The position numbers were made by a program, and so were the translations under genes. Under the pieces are notes generated by a model, which was not told the origin of the DNA, did not search any database, and saw nothing but the letters and a program-made list of their open reading frames with translations. From Morganella morganii (GTDB lineage Bacteria; Pseudomonadota; Gammaproteobacteria; Enterobacterales; Enterobacteriaceae): a stretch of DNA of 38,917 nt. The stretch lies in the NCBI RefSeq assembly GCF_003996855.1, contig NZ_NRQY01000001.1, positions 1,400,227-1,439,143 of the forward strand. Reading direction: 5' to 3'. Below are positions 8,722 to 17,228 of this stretch, piece by piece; position 1 is the first letter of the stretch, and every line of letters starts with the position of its first letter.

Positions 8722-8766
8722 ACAGGCTTGTAACTTTTAAAGTTCGCTGTAGACTTTACACCGTTA
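8722..8766 (+). promoter_or_regulatory. ompA promoter region
   Basis: The block with CTTGTAAC, a TGTAGACTTTACA core (8748-8760) and flanks closely resembles the well-known promoter block upstream of enterobacterial ompA genes. It lies about 140 bp before the start codon, which implies the long leader typical of ompA mRNA. The rest of the 349-bp sulA-ompA gap (8581-8721) is AT-rich with no gene visible. Confidence 0.55.
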
Positions 8767-8794
8767 AGGTAGTGCTTAAAATTCCCTGTTGGGA

Positions 8795-8811
8795 GCTATT
8801 TACTAAATAGC
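8795..8811 (+). other. Hairpin in ompA 5' leader
   Basis: A perfect 7-bp stem GCTATTT/AAATAGC with a 3-nt loop lies about 90 nt before the start codon, within the expected mRNA leader. In E. coli leader hairpins give ompA mRNA its long half-life; the same role here is inference. Confidence 0.5.
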
Positions 8812-8899
8812 GCACATAATCCCTGACTATTTTTAAAAACCAAAGGCAAAAATAAGGCTATTTAGGCCAGAGCCAATTTGGATGATAACGAGGCGTAAA

Positions 8900-9976
8900 A
8901 TGAAAAAGACAGCTATCGCAGTAGCAGTGGCAGTGGCGGCTTTCGCAAGCGTTGCGCAGGCAGCTCCAAAAGACAATACCTGGTATACCGGTGGTAAATT
9001 AGGTTGGTCTCAGTATCAGAATACTGGTACCGGTAACGTTTTCGATGGTGAAAACTTAGGTAACACTGGTCCGGTTCACAAAGATCAGCTCGGCGCTGGT
9101 ATCTATGCTGGTTATCAGCACAACCAGTACATGGGCTTTGAATTAGGTTATGACTGGTTAGGTCGTATGCCTTACAAAGGCGACGGTAACAACGGCGCAT
9201 TCAAAGCACAGGGCGTTCAGCTGACTACCAAACTGAGCTATCCGGTAATGGATGACTTAGATGTCTATACCCGTCTGGGTGCGATGATCTGGCGTGCAGA
9301 TGCAACCGCATCTCACAACGGTGAGCGTTATAAAGACAGCGACACTGGTGTTTCCCCGCTGTTCGCACTGGGTACTGAGTATGCAATCACCCGTGATATC
9401 GCAGCTCGTGTAGAATATCAGTGGATCAACAACATCGGTGATGTTGAATCAACTATAGCACGTCCGGATAACGGCATGCTGAGTGTTGGTGTTGCTTACC
9501 GTTTCGGCCAGGATGACGTTGCTGCACCAGTTGCAGAACCAGCTCCGGTTGTTGCTCCGGTTGTTGAGAACAAACGTTTCACTCTGCGTTCAGACGTTCT
9601 GTTCAACTTCAACAAATCTACTCTGAAAGCTGAAGGTCAGGAAGCTCTGAACCAGCTGTTCAACGAACTGGCGTCAATCGATCCGACTCAGGGCAACGTC
9701 CTGGTTATCGGTTACACTGACCGCATCGGTTCTCAGAACTACAACCTGCCACTGTCTCAGAAACGTGCACAGAGCGTTGTAGATTACCTGGTCGCTAAAG
9801 GCATCCCTGCCGGCAGCATCCGTGCAGAAGGCCGCGGTAAAGAAGATCCTGTCACTGGCAACAAATGTGACAACATCAAACAGCGCGCTGCTCTGATCGA
9901 ATGTCTGGCACCAGACCGTCGTGTTGAAATCGAAATCCAGGGCGTAACTGAACAAGTCTCTCAGGCTGCTCAGTAA
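8900..9976 (+). CDS. ompA: Outer membrane protein A
   Basis: 358-residue OmpA. A 21-residue Sec signal peptide ([10 protein letters not shown]..., cleavage after AQA) is followed by an eight-stranded beta-barrel domain (about 22-195), a proline/valine/alanine hinge ([16 protein letters not shown]) and a C-terminal OmpA-like peptidoglycan-binding domain containing [10 protein letters not shown] and the LSQKRA helix. Two C-terminal cysteines ([13 protein letters not shown]) match the E. coli disulfide pair. It anchors the outer membrane to murein and is a phage and colicin receptor. The start at 8900 has the typical AACGAGG site; an ATG at 8882 is in frame but upstream of that site. Codon use is strongly biased, as in highly expressed genes. 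Confidence 0.98.
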   Translation: MKKTAIAVAVAVAAFASVAQAAPKDNTWYTGGKLGWSQYQNTGTGNVFDGENLGNTGPVHKDQLGAGIYAGYQHNQYMGFELGYDWLGRMPYKGDGNNGAFKAQGVQLTTKLSYPVMDDLDVYTRLGAMIWRADATASHNGERYKDSDTGVSPLFALGTEYAITRDIAARVEYQWINNIGDVESTIARPDNGMLSVGVAYRFGQDDVAAPVAEPAPVVAPVVENKRFTLRSDVLFNFNKSTLKAEGQEALNQLFNELASIDPTQGNVLVIGYTDRIGSQNYNLPLSQKRAQSVVDYLVAKGIPAGSIRAEGRGKEDPVTGNKCDNIKQRAALIECLAPDRRVEIEIQGVTEQVSQAAQ

Positions 9977-10010
9977 GTTCTGATTCGGTTGCATGATGCA
10001 ATGAATTATA

Positions 10011-10041
10011 TAAACCCCATCTCCGGATGGGGTTTATTTTT
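10011..10041 (+). terminator. ompA terminator, overlapping matP 3' end
   Basis: A perfect 11-bp stem (10011-10021 with 10026-10036), tetraloop TCCG, then five T residues. The matP stop codon (10034-10036 on the minus strand) lies inside the descending arm, so this one hairpin is shared by the two convergent genes. Confidence 0.92.
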
Positions 10042-10492
10042 GGCCCGTTCCCAGCAGACTTTGCAAATCTTCCTTCAGCGATGTCATCTTCGTCGCATAC
10101 TTTTCTTTGCGTTCCGCATCTTCCAGTAACTGTACAATCGTTTCCGATAAAGTACTGCCGCGCCGCTGCGATAATGCAGACAACCGCTGCCAGACCAGAA
10201 ACTCCAGATCAACCGATTTTTTACGGGTATGCTGCTGCTCAGCATTAAAGTGACGCTTGCGCCGTGCACGGATAGTCTGGCTCATCCTGTTCACCAGTGC
10301 CGGGGACATATGCTTTTGTATCCAGCCGATCACTTTTGCCGGATGTGATTCCAGTTTCAGTAACTGCTCCACAGCCTCTTCAGCCCGGCTTTTTTCCGCA
10401 TAACGGGTAATCGCCTCACCTTCACGATACTTTTTGACCAGATATGCCCACTTCCAGCCACATTCAAGATTCTCTAGTTGCTGATATTTCAT
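10034..10492 (-). CDS. matP: Macrodomain Ter protein MatP
   Basis: 152-residue MatP, which binds matS sites in the replication terminus region and links that macrodomain to the division machinery through ZapB. The N-terminal four-helix part begins [15 protein letters not shown], the central [19 protein letters not shown] leads into the ribbon-helix-helix DNA-binding segment ([20 protein letters not shown]), and a C-terminal coiled coil follows. The start at 10492 gives the family length; the frame is open further upstream without support. No perfect matS site (GTGAC-N3-GTCAC type) was noticed in this window. Confidence 0.96.
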   Translation of the reverse strand: MKYQQLENLECGWKWAYLVKKYREGEAITRYAEKSRAEEAVEQLLKLESHPAKVIGWIQKHMSPALVNRMSQTIRARRKRHFNAEQQHTRKKSVDLEFLVWQRLSALSQRRGSTLSETIVQLLEDAERKEKYATKMTSLKEDLQSLLGTGQK

Positions 10493-10752
10493 GATTTTTC
10501 TCAGTGACAGGGTAACACTGACATAAGCATAGCAATATTCCCCGGAAAAAACCGCCCCCCTGCACAAATCTTTCCTGTCAGTACGGGTAAAAATAAACGC
10601 TGCGAGGATAGCTATCCGGTCGGCTTCCGCGCTACAATGTCCCGCTATTTTCGTTACTATTCAAAGGCGGTGCTGATAACCGCACACTGCGGAGAGCACC
10701 AGATCCTGCCGCAACGATTAAATCCGACATTATCAAAAGCAGACAATACCGA

Positions 10753-12498
10753 GTGAATATTAAACAGCTGACCTGGCAGGCGTTACTGCCTGATGAAAAC
10801 AGTTACCGCACCATCCTGGAAACCGCGTCTGAACTGCCTGCTCAGCAGGCCGGTATTGTACAGCCGCGTTTGCAGGAAAGCCTGTCACTTTTCAGTCATC
10901 CGGCGGCAAAACGCCGTTTTATGCTGGTCAAAAGTGACGAAAGTGAGTGTTATCTGAATACGATAGCGCAGTTACTGCCGCCGGAGATCAAACTCCGGCA
11001 AAAACACACCATGGGCGGTGAATACCACTTTGATAATCACAGGTTTATTTTTACCCCTGCGGATAACGGCCATTTCAGCGCCGTGCAGCCGTTCGCAGTC
11101 TGTGACTGGACGGAGCCGGAGCAATTGTTCGGCCAGGTCTATACCCATAACCAGCACGTTCAGTTACAACCCGGTCTTATTCACCAAGTCAATGGCGGTT
11201 TTCTGATCATGTCACTGCGCAGCCTGCTCGCACAACCGCTGATGTGGCTGCGCTTAAAGCAGATGGTCTGCGCACAGCGTTTTGACTGGCTCGCTCACTC
11301 AGAACAGCATCCGCTGCCGTTCCCGGCTGACAGCATGCCGCTCGACCTGCGGGTCATCGTGGTGGGTGATCGCCTGAGCCTGGATGAGTTTATGCTCTCC
11401 GAGCCGGAACTGAGCGAAGAAGCGCTGTACGGTGAATATGAATTTGATTGTCAGCTGGAAGAAACAGAACAGCTGACTGTCTGGTGTCAGTTTGTCAACG
11501 GGCTGCTGAAGCAGAATCAGCTGCCGCCGCTCAGTGCTGACGGCTGGTATGAGCTGCTCCGCCAGGGCATGCGTTTCCAGGAAGATAAAAAGGCCTTGCC
11601 ACTCGACCTGACATGGCTGACGACTCTGCTGCGCGATGCCGCCACGCTGCTGCCCGCAGAGACCATCACCGCTGAAGCGCTGCGCAAAATCAAAGATAAC
11701 CGCAGCTGGCGGCACGGCTATCTGGCCGACCGCGGGCTGGATGAAATTCTTCAGGGTCAGGTTTATATCCAGACCCAGGGCAGCGCTGTCGGCCAGATCA
11801 ACGGATTATCTGTTCTTCAGTATCCGGGACACCCGGACGCAACCGGAGAGCCCTCCCGTATCACTTGTGTGGCACATATCGGTGATGGTGAGTTTGTTGA
11901 TGTCGAACGCAAGTCAGAGCTTGGCGGCAATATTCACGCCAAAGGTATGATGATTATGCAGGCTTATCTGATTGCGGAACTCAAACTGGAACAGCCGTTC
12001 CCGTTCTCAACCTCCGTTGTGTTTGAACAGTCCTACGGCGAAGTGGATGGTGACAGCGCCTCACTGGCGGAACTGTGTGCACTGATCAGTGCCCTCTCCT
12101 GGCAACCGGTTGACCAGCAGATTGCAGTAACCGGCTCTGTTGATCAGTTCGGGTTTGTGCAGGCCATCGGCGGCGTGAATGAAAAAATCGAAGGCTTTTT
12201 CCGTCTGTGTCAGGCCAGAGGTCTGACCGGCAAACAGGGTGTGATTATCCCGGCCTCTAATGAACGTCATCTGGTGCTGGCGGATGATGTGGTTGAAGCT
12301 GTACGTCAGGGTGAATTCCACATCTGGACAGCAGGACATGTCTCACAGGCTGCCTCACACCTGATGAATATGCCGTATTATGAAGAAGAAGGTAATCCGT
12401 CCGGAGAACACTTGTTAGCTATAATTCAGGATCGGATTTTCCTGGCAAATAATCAGGATAAACCGAGAAATTCGTGGTTTTCCCGCTGGTGGAAATAG
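10753..12498 (+). CDS. ycbZ: Lon-like protease family protein YcbZ
   Basis: 581-residue protein with a C-terminal Lon-type serine-lysine peptidase domain. The dyad is intact: S435 in EVDGDSASLAEL and K478 in GGVNEKIEGF. The N-terminal 350 residues resemble E. coli YcbZ but show no Walker A motif, so ATP-dependent unfolding is doubtful; the E. coli protein has been tied to ribosome-related functions, with its role still unclear. The start is GTG at 10753 with only a weak Shine-Dalgarno site, chosen because NIKQLTWQALLPDENSY aligns with the E. coli N-terminus. fabA follows 86 bp downstream behind its own promoter. Confidence 0.9.
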   Translation: MNIKQLTWQALLPDENSYRTILETASELPAQQAGIVQPRLQESLSLFSHPAAKRRFMLVKSDESECYLNTIAQLLPPEIKLRQKHTMGGEYHFDNHRFIFTPADNGHFSAVQPFAVCDWTEPEQLFGQVYTHNQHVQLQPGLIHQVNGGFLIMSLRSLLAQPLMWLRLKQMVCAQRFDWLAHSEQHPLPFPADSMPLDLRVIVVGDRLSLDEFMLSEPELSEEALYGEYEFDCQLEETEQLTVWCQFVNGLLKQNQLPPLSADGWYELLRQGMRFQEDKKALPLDLTWLTTLLRDAATLLPAETITAEALRKIKDNRSWRHGYLADRGLDEILQGQVYIQTQGSAVGQINGLSVLQYPGHPDATGEPSRITCVAHIGDGEFVDVERKSELGGNIHAKGMMIMQAYLIAELKLEQPFPFSTSVVFEQSYGEVDGDSASLAELCALISALSWQPVDQQIAVTGSVDQFGFVQAIGGVNEKIEGFFRLCQARGLTGKQGVIIPASNERHLVLADDVVEAVRQGEFHIWTAGHVSQAASHLMNMPYYEEEGNPSGEHLLAIIQDRIFLANNQDKPRNSWFSRWWK

Positions 12499-12508
12499 CA
12501 CAATTTTT

Positions 12509-12525
12509 ATCTGATCGGACTTGTT
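12509..12525 (+). promoter_or_regulatory. FadR operator of fabA
   Basis: The 17-bp site ATCTGATCGGACTTGTT is almost the same as the E. coli fabA FadR site and fits the ATCTGGTACGACCAGAT-type consensus. It overlaps the -35 region, the position from which FadR activates fabA. Confidence 0.8.
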
Positions 12526-12549
12526 CAGCGTACAAGTGTAAGCTATTGT
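12521..12549 (+). promoter_or_regulatory. fabA promoter
   Basis: A weak -35 TTGTTC (12521-12526) and -10 TATTGT (12544-12549) with 17-bp spacing. Weak boxes fit a promoter that relies on the activator FadR, whose site overlaps the -35 box. Confidence 0.6.
12527..12544 (+). promoter_or_regulatory. FabR operator of fabA
   Basis: The 18-bp imperfect palindrome AGCGTACAAGTGTAAGCT matches the FabR box of E. coli fabA (AGCGTACA-type half with TGT-AGCT). It fills the spacer between -35 and -10, the expected place for a repressor of unsaturated fatty-acid synthesis. Confidence 0.75.
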
Positions 12550-12584
12550 GTAGCCTATCTGATAAACAAGGCAAAGATTGAGTT

Positions 12585-13103
12585 ATGGTCGCAAAACAAG
12601 AATCCTACACAAAGCAAGAACTTGAAGCCTCAGGACGGGGTGAACTCTTTGGTGAAAACGGGCCGCCGCTGCCATCCGGCAATATGCTGATGATGGATCG
12701 CGTCATTAAAATGAGCGAAACCGGTGGTCATTTTGATAAAGGCTATATCGAAGCTGAGCTGGATATCAAACCTGAGCTGTGGTTTTTCGGTTGCCATTTC
12801 GTCAACGACCCGGTGATGCCGGGCTGTCTGGGTCTGGATGCCATGTGGCAGTTAGTCGGTTTCTATCTCGGCTGGCTGGGCGGCGAAGGCAAAGGCCGTG
12901 CTCTGGGTGTGGGTGAAGTGAAATTTACCGGCCAGGTTCTGCCGACCTCGAAAAAGGTCACCTACCGCATTCACCTCAAGCGTGTGATCAACCGCAAGCT
13001 GATCATGGGTATCGGTGACGGCGAAGTCTTTGTTGATGATAAACTGATTTATACCGCAACGGATCTGAAAGTGGGTCTTTTCAAAGACACCAGCGCGTTT
13101 TAA
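12585..13103 (+). CDS. fabA: Beta-hydroxydecanoyl-ACP dehydratase/isomerase FabA
   Basis: 172-residue cytoplasmic enzyme of type II fatty-acid synthesis. It dehydrates 3-hydroxydecanoyl-ACP and isomerises trans-2- to cis-3-decenoyl-ACP, the branch point to unsaturated fatty acids. The catalytic pair is in place: H71 in FFGCHF and D85 in [15 protein letters not shown]. The length is identical to E. coli and the sequence is very conserved. FadR and FabR sites precede it, so the usual double control (activation by FadR, repression by FabR) is predicted. A symmetrical terminator separates it from convergent rmf. Confidence 0.98.
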   Translation: MVAKQESYTKQELEASGRGELFGENGPPLPSGNMLMMDRVIKMSETGGHFDKGYIEAELDIKPELWFFGCHFVNDPVMPGCLGLDAMWQLVGFYLGWLGGEGKGRALGVGEVKFTGQVLPTSKKVTYRIHLKRVINRKLIMGIGDGEVFVDDKLIYTATDLKVGLFKDTSAF

Positions 13104-13128
13104 TCCTTCTTTCCGTGGTGTTATCTGT

Positions 13129-13156
13129 AAAAAACCTCCGCATGCGGAGGTTTTTT
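13129..13156. terminator. Bidirectional terminator between fabA and rmf
   Basis: A perfect 28-bp palindrome: A6, then CCTCCGCA/TGCGGAGG, then T6. It is an intrinsic terminator on both strands and serves fabA (plus) and rmf (minus). Confidence 0.93.
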
Positions 13157-13171
13157 ATCCTTCAAACCGGG

Positions 13172-13339
13172 TTACGCAATGACCGCCCTTTTATCGATGG
13201 CCTCGCGCCAGCCTCCCAACCAATGAGAACGTTCGTCAATTTTAAGATACGGGCAACTCTCTTTAGAACGTCCTAAAATACCCGCCTGATAACCTTTGGT
13301 TAATGCTCTGGCTAAACGATCACGCTTTTGTCTTTTCAT
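13172..13339 (-). CDS. rmf: Ribosome modulation factor RMF
   Basis: A 55-codon gene that length cut-offs easily miss. The translation starts MKRQKRDRLARALTKGYQAG and ends WLGGWREAIDKRAVIA, matching E. coli RMF in length and along the whole sequence. RMF binds the small ribosomal subunit in stationary phase and drives formation of inactive 100S dimers. GGGAAG lies 7 nt before the ATG. Its place between fabA and pqiC is the same as in E. coli. The 347-bp stretch upstream (13340-13686) should hold its promoter; I see a small GGTTGA/TCAACC hairpin at 13377-13395 but no other gene. Confidence 0.96.
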   Translation of the reverse strand: MKRQKRDRLARALTKGYQAGILGRSKESCPYLKIDERSHWLGGWREAIDKRAVIA

Positions 13340-13628
13340 GCCGTTACTTCCCTCATGTTATTCAGTGCTGTAAACAGGTTGATTTTCATTCAACCCATAA
13401 TAGAAATACGCTTTCAGGACAGAGTTTGCAAGTAAAGAAGATTCAGGGCATGTCAGTCCCGCTTTGCATAAAAATACACAATAAAAACAGGGCTGTTATT
13501 TTCCCAGCGTAATCAGATTATTAGTTTTTTGCGGACAGTAAAGGCGGTCAGGGGGATATATCGGGCAGAAACAGAATCGTTTTTGCGATCAGTATATTAA
13601 CCGGATTAATGCGACGTATTTCACAAAT

Positions 13629-13680
13629 TTGTCATTTTTATGACAATTCACTCTCTGCACATCCGGTGCAGAGAGTGAAT
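13629..13680 (-). terminator. Tandem hairpins after pqiC
   Basis: Six bp past the pqiC stop is a perfect 15-bp stem (13646-13660 with 13666-13680), loop ATCCG. It abuts a second stem TTGTCAT/ATGACAA (13629-13635 with 13640-13646). The U tract is poor, so this may act as a 3'-end stabiliser or a Rho-assisted end of the rlmKL-uup-pqiABC operon. Confidence 0.6.
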
Positions 13681-13686
13681 GACAGA

Positions 13687-14277
13687 TTACTTACGCAGTT
13701 CGTCAGCCACAGACTGTGACACCTGTGCCCAGCCTTCACCCAGCGTGCGTACCAGCGCCGGATAGCCGTTTTCAGCCTGTTCCAGTACCAGATTAAACGG
13801 ATGGCGGATCACTGCATCCCCGTGGGTATAAATCCAGCTGCCCGCCACAATCACCTTGCCGTCATAACGGCCGTGAAAGCCTGTAACTGTGATGGTCAGG
13901 GTATCCGGTTTGGTTTCCAGCGGCTGCACTGAGACCAGTCTGTCCGGCAGAGCTCGGCTGAGCTGAGCTGTCATCGACTCCAGCAACTGCTGCTCCAGCG
14001 GCCCGGCCCATAAGTTGGTGCTGCCGATATTGTATTCCACATCACTGGTCTGATAGACAATCCCGGCATTCCCCAGCACGTCCCCGAGGGTAATACGCTG
14101 GAGCCATAACTGCGGGTGACGGTTGTCACTGCCGGTACTGCGGAAACTCGTCTGCGCACTGCTGCTGCCGGCAGCCGCAACCGGCGGCAACTGATAATAC
14201 TGTTTCACCGGGGTGCTGCTGCACCCCGCCAGTACAAAAACGCCCAGAAATGCCAGTGCTTTTGTCAGATTTTTCAT
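13687..14277 (-). CDS. pqiC: PqiC, outer-membrane lipoprotein of the Pqi system
   Basis: 196-residue lipoprotein (PqiC/YmbA, DUF330 family). The signal ends in the lipobox LAGC with the lipidated cysteine at residue 19; the next residue is Ser, which favours outer-membrane sorting. In E. coli PqiC caps the PqiB needle at the outer membrane in a lipid-transport pathway. The start at 14277 lies 1 nt after the pqiB stop, with AAGG inside the pqiB 3' end, so translation is probably coupled; the frame also stays open further upstream inside pqiB. Confidence 0.93.
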   Translation of the reverse strand: MKNLTKALAFLGVFVLAGCSSTPVKQYYQLPPVAAAGSSSAQTSFRSTGSDNRHPQLWLQRITLGDVLGNAGIVYQTSDVEYNIGSTNLWAGPLEQQLLESMTAQLSRALPDRLVSVQPLETKPDTLTITVTGFHGRYDGKVIVAGSWIYTHGDAVIRHPFNLVLEQAENGYPALVRTLGEGWAQVSQSVADELRK

Positions 14278-14278
14278 C

Positions 14279-15928
14279 TTAATTCTTTGCCTTCTTAGGT
14301 TGCGGGTCGGCCTGCGGCGCGGCTTCAAAGACCAGAGCATTACTCTTGTTATTCAGGGTGCGCAATACCGGCTGCAACTCACGCAGAACCTGATCCAGAC
14401 GCTGCATGTCATCAACCAGTTTATTGTACGCCGGTGATCCCGGCTGAATTCCCTGCATACTGCGGTTCAGCTCACGCAGTGTTGCCTGCATGTCTTTCGG
14501 CAGTGCTTTGAACTCTTTGCTGCCGAGTAACACATTCAGTTCAGACAGGGTTTTCTGTGCTTCTGCGATGGTTTTTTCGCTGGCGCGCAGTGTTTCCGTC
14601 GCCTGTTTCATCATCGGCTCAATCGGCATGCCATTGATTTTATCCAGAGCTGCCAGCACTTTTTGCTGCAACTGAACCAGGCCACCGCTGGTGGTCGGCA
14701 GGATGTCATAATCCGCAATGGTCATCGGTGCTTTCCAGGCCGGTTGATCCGGATAGAAATCGAGATCGACATACAGCGCACCGGTCAGTAAATTACCGGA
14801 TTTCAGTGAGGCACGCAGGCCCTGCTGTAACGCGGTTTCCAGCTCCTGCGCCAGTTTGAAATCTTTGCCCACATCTTTCTCGAAACGTTCAGGTTCGATA
14901 TGGATCAGTACCGGGATACGGAAGTCCTGGTCAAATGTCTGTCCCAGCCCTTTGGCATAAAACGGAACCTGTGCCACCGTACCGAGGCGGATACCGCGAA
15001 ACTCCACCGGTGCCCCCGGAGACAGACCGCGCACAGAGTCAGAAAAGAACAGCAGGTAACTTTTATACTGGGTATACAGTGAGTTCTGAGTGCTCTTCTG
15101 GTTATCAAACAGCTTAAACAGCGTCTTCGGATTCACTTCCTCACCCGCCTGCCAGCCGTCCGGCACATCAAAACTGACCCCGCCGCTGAACAGTGTGGAG
15201 AGCGAACCAACCTGCACACTCACGCCCTGTGAGGACATATCAAAGGCAATGCCGCTGTCTTTCCAGAAGCGGGCGTTGGTGGTCACCAGTTTGTCATACG
15301 GCGCGTTGATAAAGAGCTCATACTGCATCTCACGCTCGTCAAGATTAAACTCCGCCGTTTCCACGGAACCAACACGATAACCGCGGAACAGTACCGCATC
15401 GCCCGGGTTCAGCTGCCCTGCCTGCTGGCTGGTTAATATCACGCGGATCCCTTTGGCATCCGGAGAGGCCAGCGGCGGTGAGTCGAGCAATTCAAATTCA
15501 TGGCGCTCGCCGCCGGTATTAGCAGGTTGTACCTGGATATAAGCCCCTGACAGCAGTGTGCCCAGTCCGGACACCCCTTCACGGCCGACTGTCGGTTTCA
15601 CCACCCAGAAAACCGTGTCTTTGCGCAGCACATCTTTCATCTCGGCATTCAGACGTGCTTTGATAATCACACGGCTGTAGCTCTGATCCAGCATGACACT
15701 TTCCACCACGCCGACATCCACGCTGCGGCTTTTGATTTTTGTTTTTCCGGCTTCAACCCCTTCCGCGTTATAGGTTATCAGTGTGATTTCCGGTCCCTGT
15801 CCGCGAAAATGGCTGATAAGAATCCAGGCACCAATCAGTACCGTGACGATGGGAATTATCCAGACCGGTGACCAGCTTTTCAGTTTACTGACCTTCGCTT
15901 CTGTCAGATCATCAGTTTTATCGTTCAA
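14279..15928 (-). CDS. pqiB: PqiB, MCE-domain intermembrane transport protein
   Basis: 549-residue MCE protein. A single membrane anchor lies at about residues 20-42 (SPVWIIPIVTVLIGAWI), followed by three MCE domains (visible repeats of the VLFRGYRVGSV / VEFRGIRLGTV type) and a long C-terminal helical region that in E. coli forms a needle-like channel across the periplasm. I place the start at a TTG (15928), not at the in-frame ATG at 15967. The TTG has a perfect AAGGAG 7 nt upstream, overlaps the pqiA stop by 11 bp and gives nearly the E. coli length (546); the ATG would add 13 basic residues without support. Confidence 0.93.
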   Translation of the reverse strand: MNDKTDDLTEAKVSKLKSWSPVWIIPIVTVLIGAWILISHFRGQGPEITLITYNAEGVEAGKTKIKSRSVDVGVVESVMLDQSYSRVIIKARLNAEMKDVLRKDTVFWVVKPTVGREGVSGLGTLLSGAYIQVQPANTGGERHEFELLDSPPLASPDAKGIRVILTSQQAGQLNPGDAVLFRGYRVGSVETAEFNLDEREMQYELFINAPYDKLVTTNARFWKDSGIAFDMSSQGVSVQVGSLSTLFSGGVSFDVPDGWQAGEEVNPKTLFKLFDNQKSTQNSLYTQYKSYLLFFSDSVRGLSPGAPVEFRGIRLGTVAQVPFYAKGLGQTFDQDFRIPVLIHIEPERFEKDVGKDFKLAQELETALQQGLRASLKSGNLLTGALYVDLDFYPDQPAWKAPMTIADYDILPTTSGGLVQLQQKVLAALDKINGMPIEPMMKQATETLRASEKTIAEAQKTLSELNVLLGSKEFKALPKDMQATLRELNRSMQGIQPGSPAYNKLVDDMQRLDQVLRELQPVLRTLNNKSNALVFEAAPQADPQPKKAKN

Positions 15929-17195
15929 CCTGAGGCTCCTTAGCACTCTCCGCCCCCTTTTTTTCAACCCGATCCCACGTCAGGCGCGGGTCGAACATTT
16001 CGGCGGCAATCATTGTCAGAATGACAACCATCGCAAATAAAATCACACCAATATCCGGATAGATGCTCATCAGACGCCCCATCCGTACCAGTGCTGCCAG
16101 TACGGCTATCACAAATACATCAATCATGGACCAGCGTCCGACAAACTCCACAATTTCATAAATAAAATGCATCCGGCCGAGATCACGCCGGCCATGACCT
16201 TTGGCATCCAGGCACAACCAGCCGATGGCCAGCATTTTCAGGCTCGGTACCATGATACTGGCGATAAAAATAACCATTGCAACCGGATAAGAGCCATCAC
16301 CCCACAACAGGATCACCCCGGCCATAATGGTCGAGCCGAAATCACTGCCGAGCGATTCAGTAATCATAATCGGTAACAGATTCGCCGGAATATATAAAAT
16401 CACGGAGGTGAACAGCAGTGCCGTCGTCAGCTGCAAACTGTTCGGCCGCCGGGCATGACCCCGGCTGCTGCAACGGGGACACTGATGCATATCTGCCGGC
16501 AGAATCGCCTGGCAGGTACCGCACAACCGCACGCCCTGGCACAAACCGCCTTTTCCTGCTTCCAGCGCAACCGGCAGCTGAGGACGCGGCGCAATCCGCT
16601 GCCAGACCCAGTGTTTATCCAGACACTGAAATGCCCGCACCTGCATCACACAGAACAGACAGTAAGGCAAAAAGCTCACCCCCAGCCCGATATCCCCGTA
16701 CGCCATCAGTTTTACGAAACTGACCAGCACACCGGCGAGGAAAATCTCCGCCATACACCAGGTGCGCAGCCGGAACAGCAACCGCGTTACCGGGATTGCC
16801 AGCGGACGCGGCAGACGGATACCGCTGCACAACAATGTAATCGCAAACAGGCAAAAGGCAGGAACTGCCAGCACAAATCCCATAAAGAACAGTGCCAGCT
16901 CGCCGTAATTATCCCCGAACATCACTGACGGTATCTGATAAAGCGTGATTTCACTTTCAATACCCGCCACTTTCATTGAGACAAACGGAAACATCCCAGC
17001 GAGCACAAACATCACCAGGCCGCTGAGGGCATACATCAGCGGCTGGCGGCGCGGTTCACGCCAGCGGGCGGCCAGGTGTGTGTGGCAGCGCGGACACTCA
17101 GCTTTGGTTCCCCGTTCCAGCTCAGGGATTTCCACCACCAGGTCGCACTGCGGACACAGCACCGTGACTGAATCATGTGAATGATGAGCACACAC
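15918..17195 (-). CDS. pqiA: PqiA, inner membrane protein of the Pqi system
   Basis: 425-residue polytopic protein made of two homologous PqiA domains. Each begins with a zinc-ribbon-like cysteine set (C14/C17 with C34/C37; then CGTC and CPRC near residues 225-245) followed by a cluster of transmembrane segments. It is the inner-membrane partner of PqiB in lipid trafficking; pqi genes are paraquat-inducible in E. coli. The start is GTG at 17195; a GGAG lies 13 nt upstream, rather far, but the MCAHH start agrees with E. coli MCEHH. It follows uup by 33 bp. Confidence 0.93.
   Translation of the reverse strand: MCAHHSHDSVTVLCPQCDLVVEIPELERGTKAECPRCHTHLAARWREPRRQPLMYALSGLVMFVLAGMFPFVSMKVAGIESEITLYQIPSVMFGDNYGELALFFMGFVLAVPAFCLFAITLLCSGIRLPRPLAIPVTRLLFRLRTWCMAEIFLAGVLVSFVKLMAYGDIGLGVSFLPYCLFCVMQVRAFQCLDKHWVWQRIAPRPQLPVALEAGKGGLCQGVRLCGTCQAILPADMHQCPRCSSRGHARRPNSLQLTTALLFTSVILYIPANLLPIMITESLGSDFGSTIMAGVILLWGDGSYPVAMVIFIASIMVPSLKMLAIGWLCLDAKGHGRRDLGRMHFIYEIVEFVGRWSMIDVFVIAVLAALVRMGRLMSIYPDIGVILFAMVVILTMIAAEMFDPRLTWDRVEKKGAESAKEPQVER
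15936..15941 (-). promoter_or_regulatory. Ribosome binding site that sets the pqiB TTG start
   Basis: AAGGAG on the minus strand, 7 nt before the TTG codon at 15928, inside the pqiA 3' end. This strong site decides between the TTG start and the upstream ATG. Confidence 0.8.
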
Positions 17196-17228
17196 TGTTT
17201 CGTTATTTCTCCAAAATCACAGGCAGGA

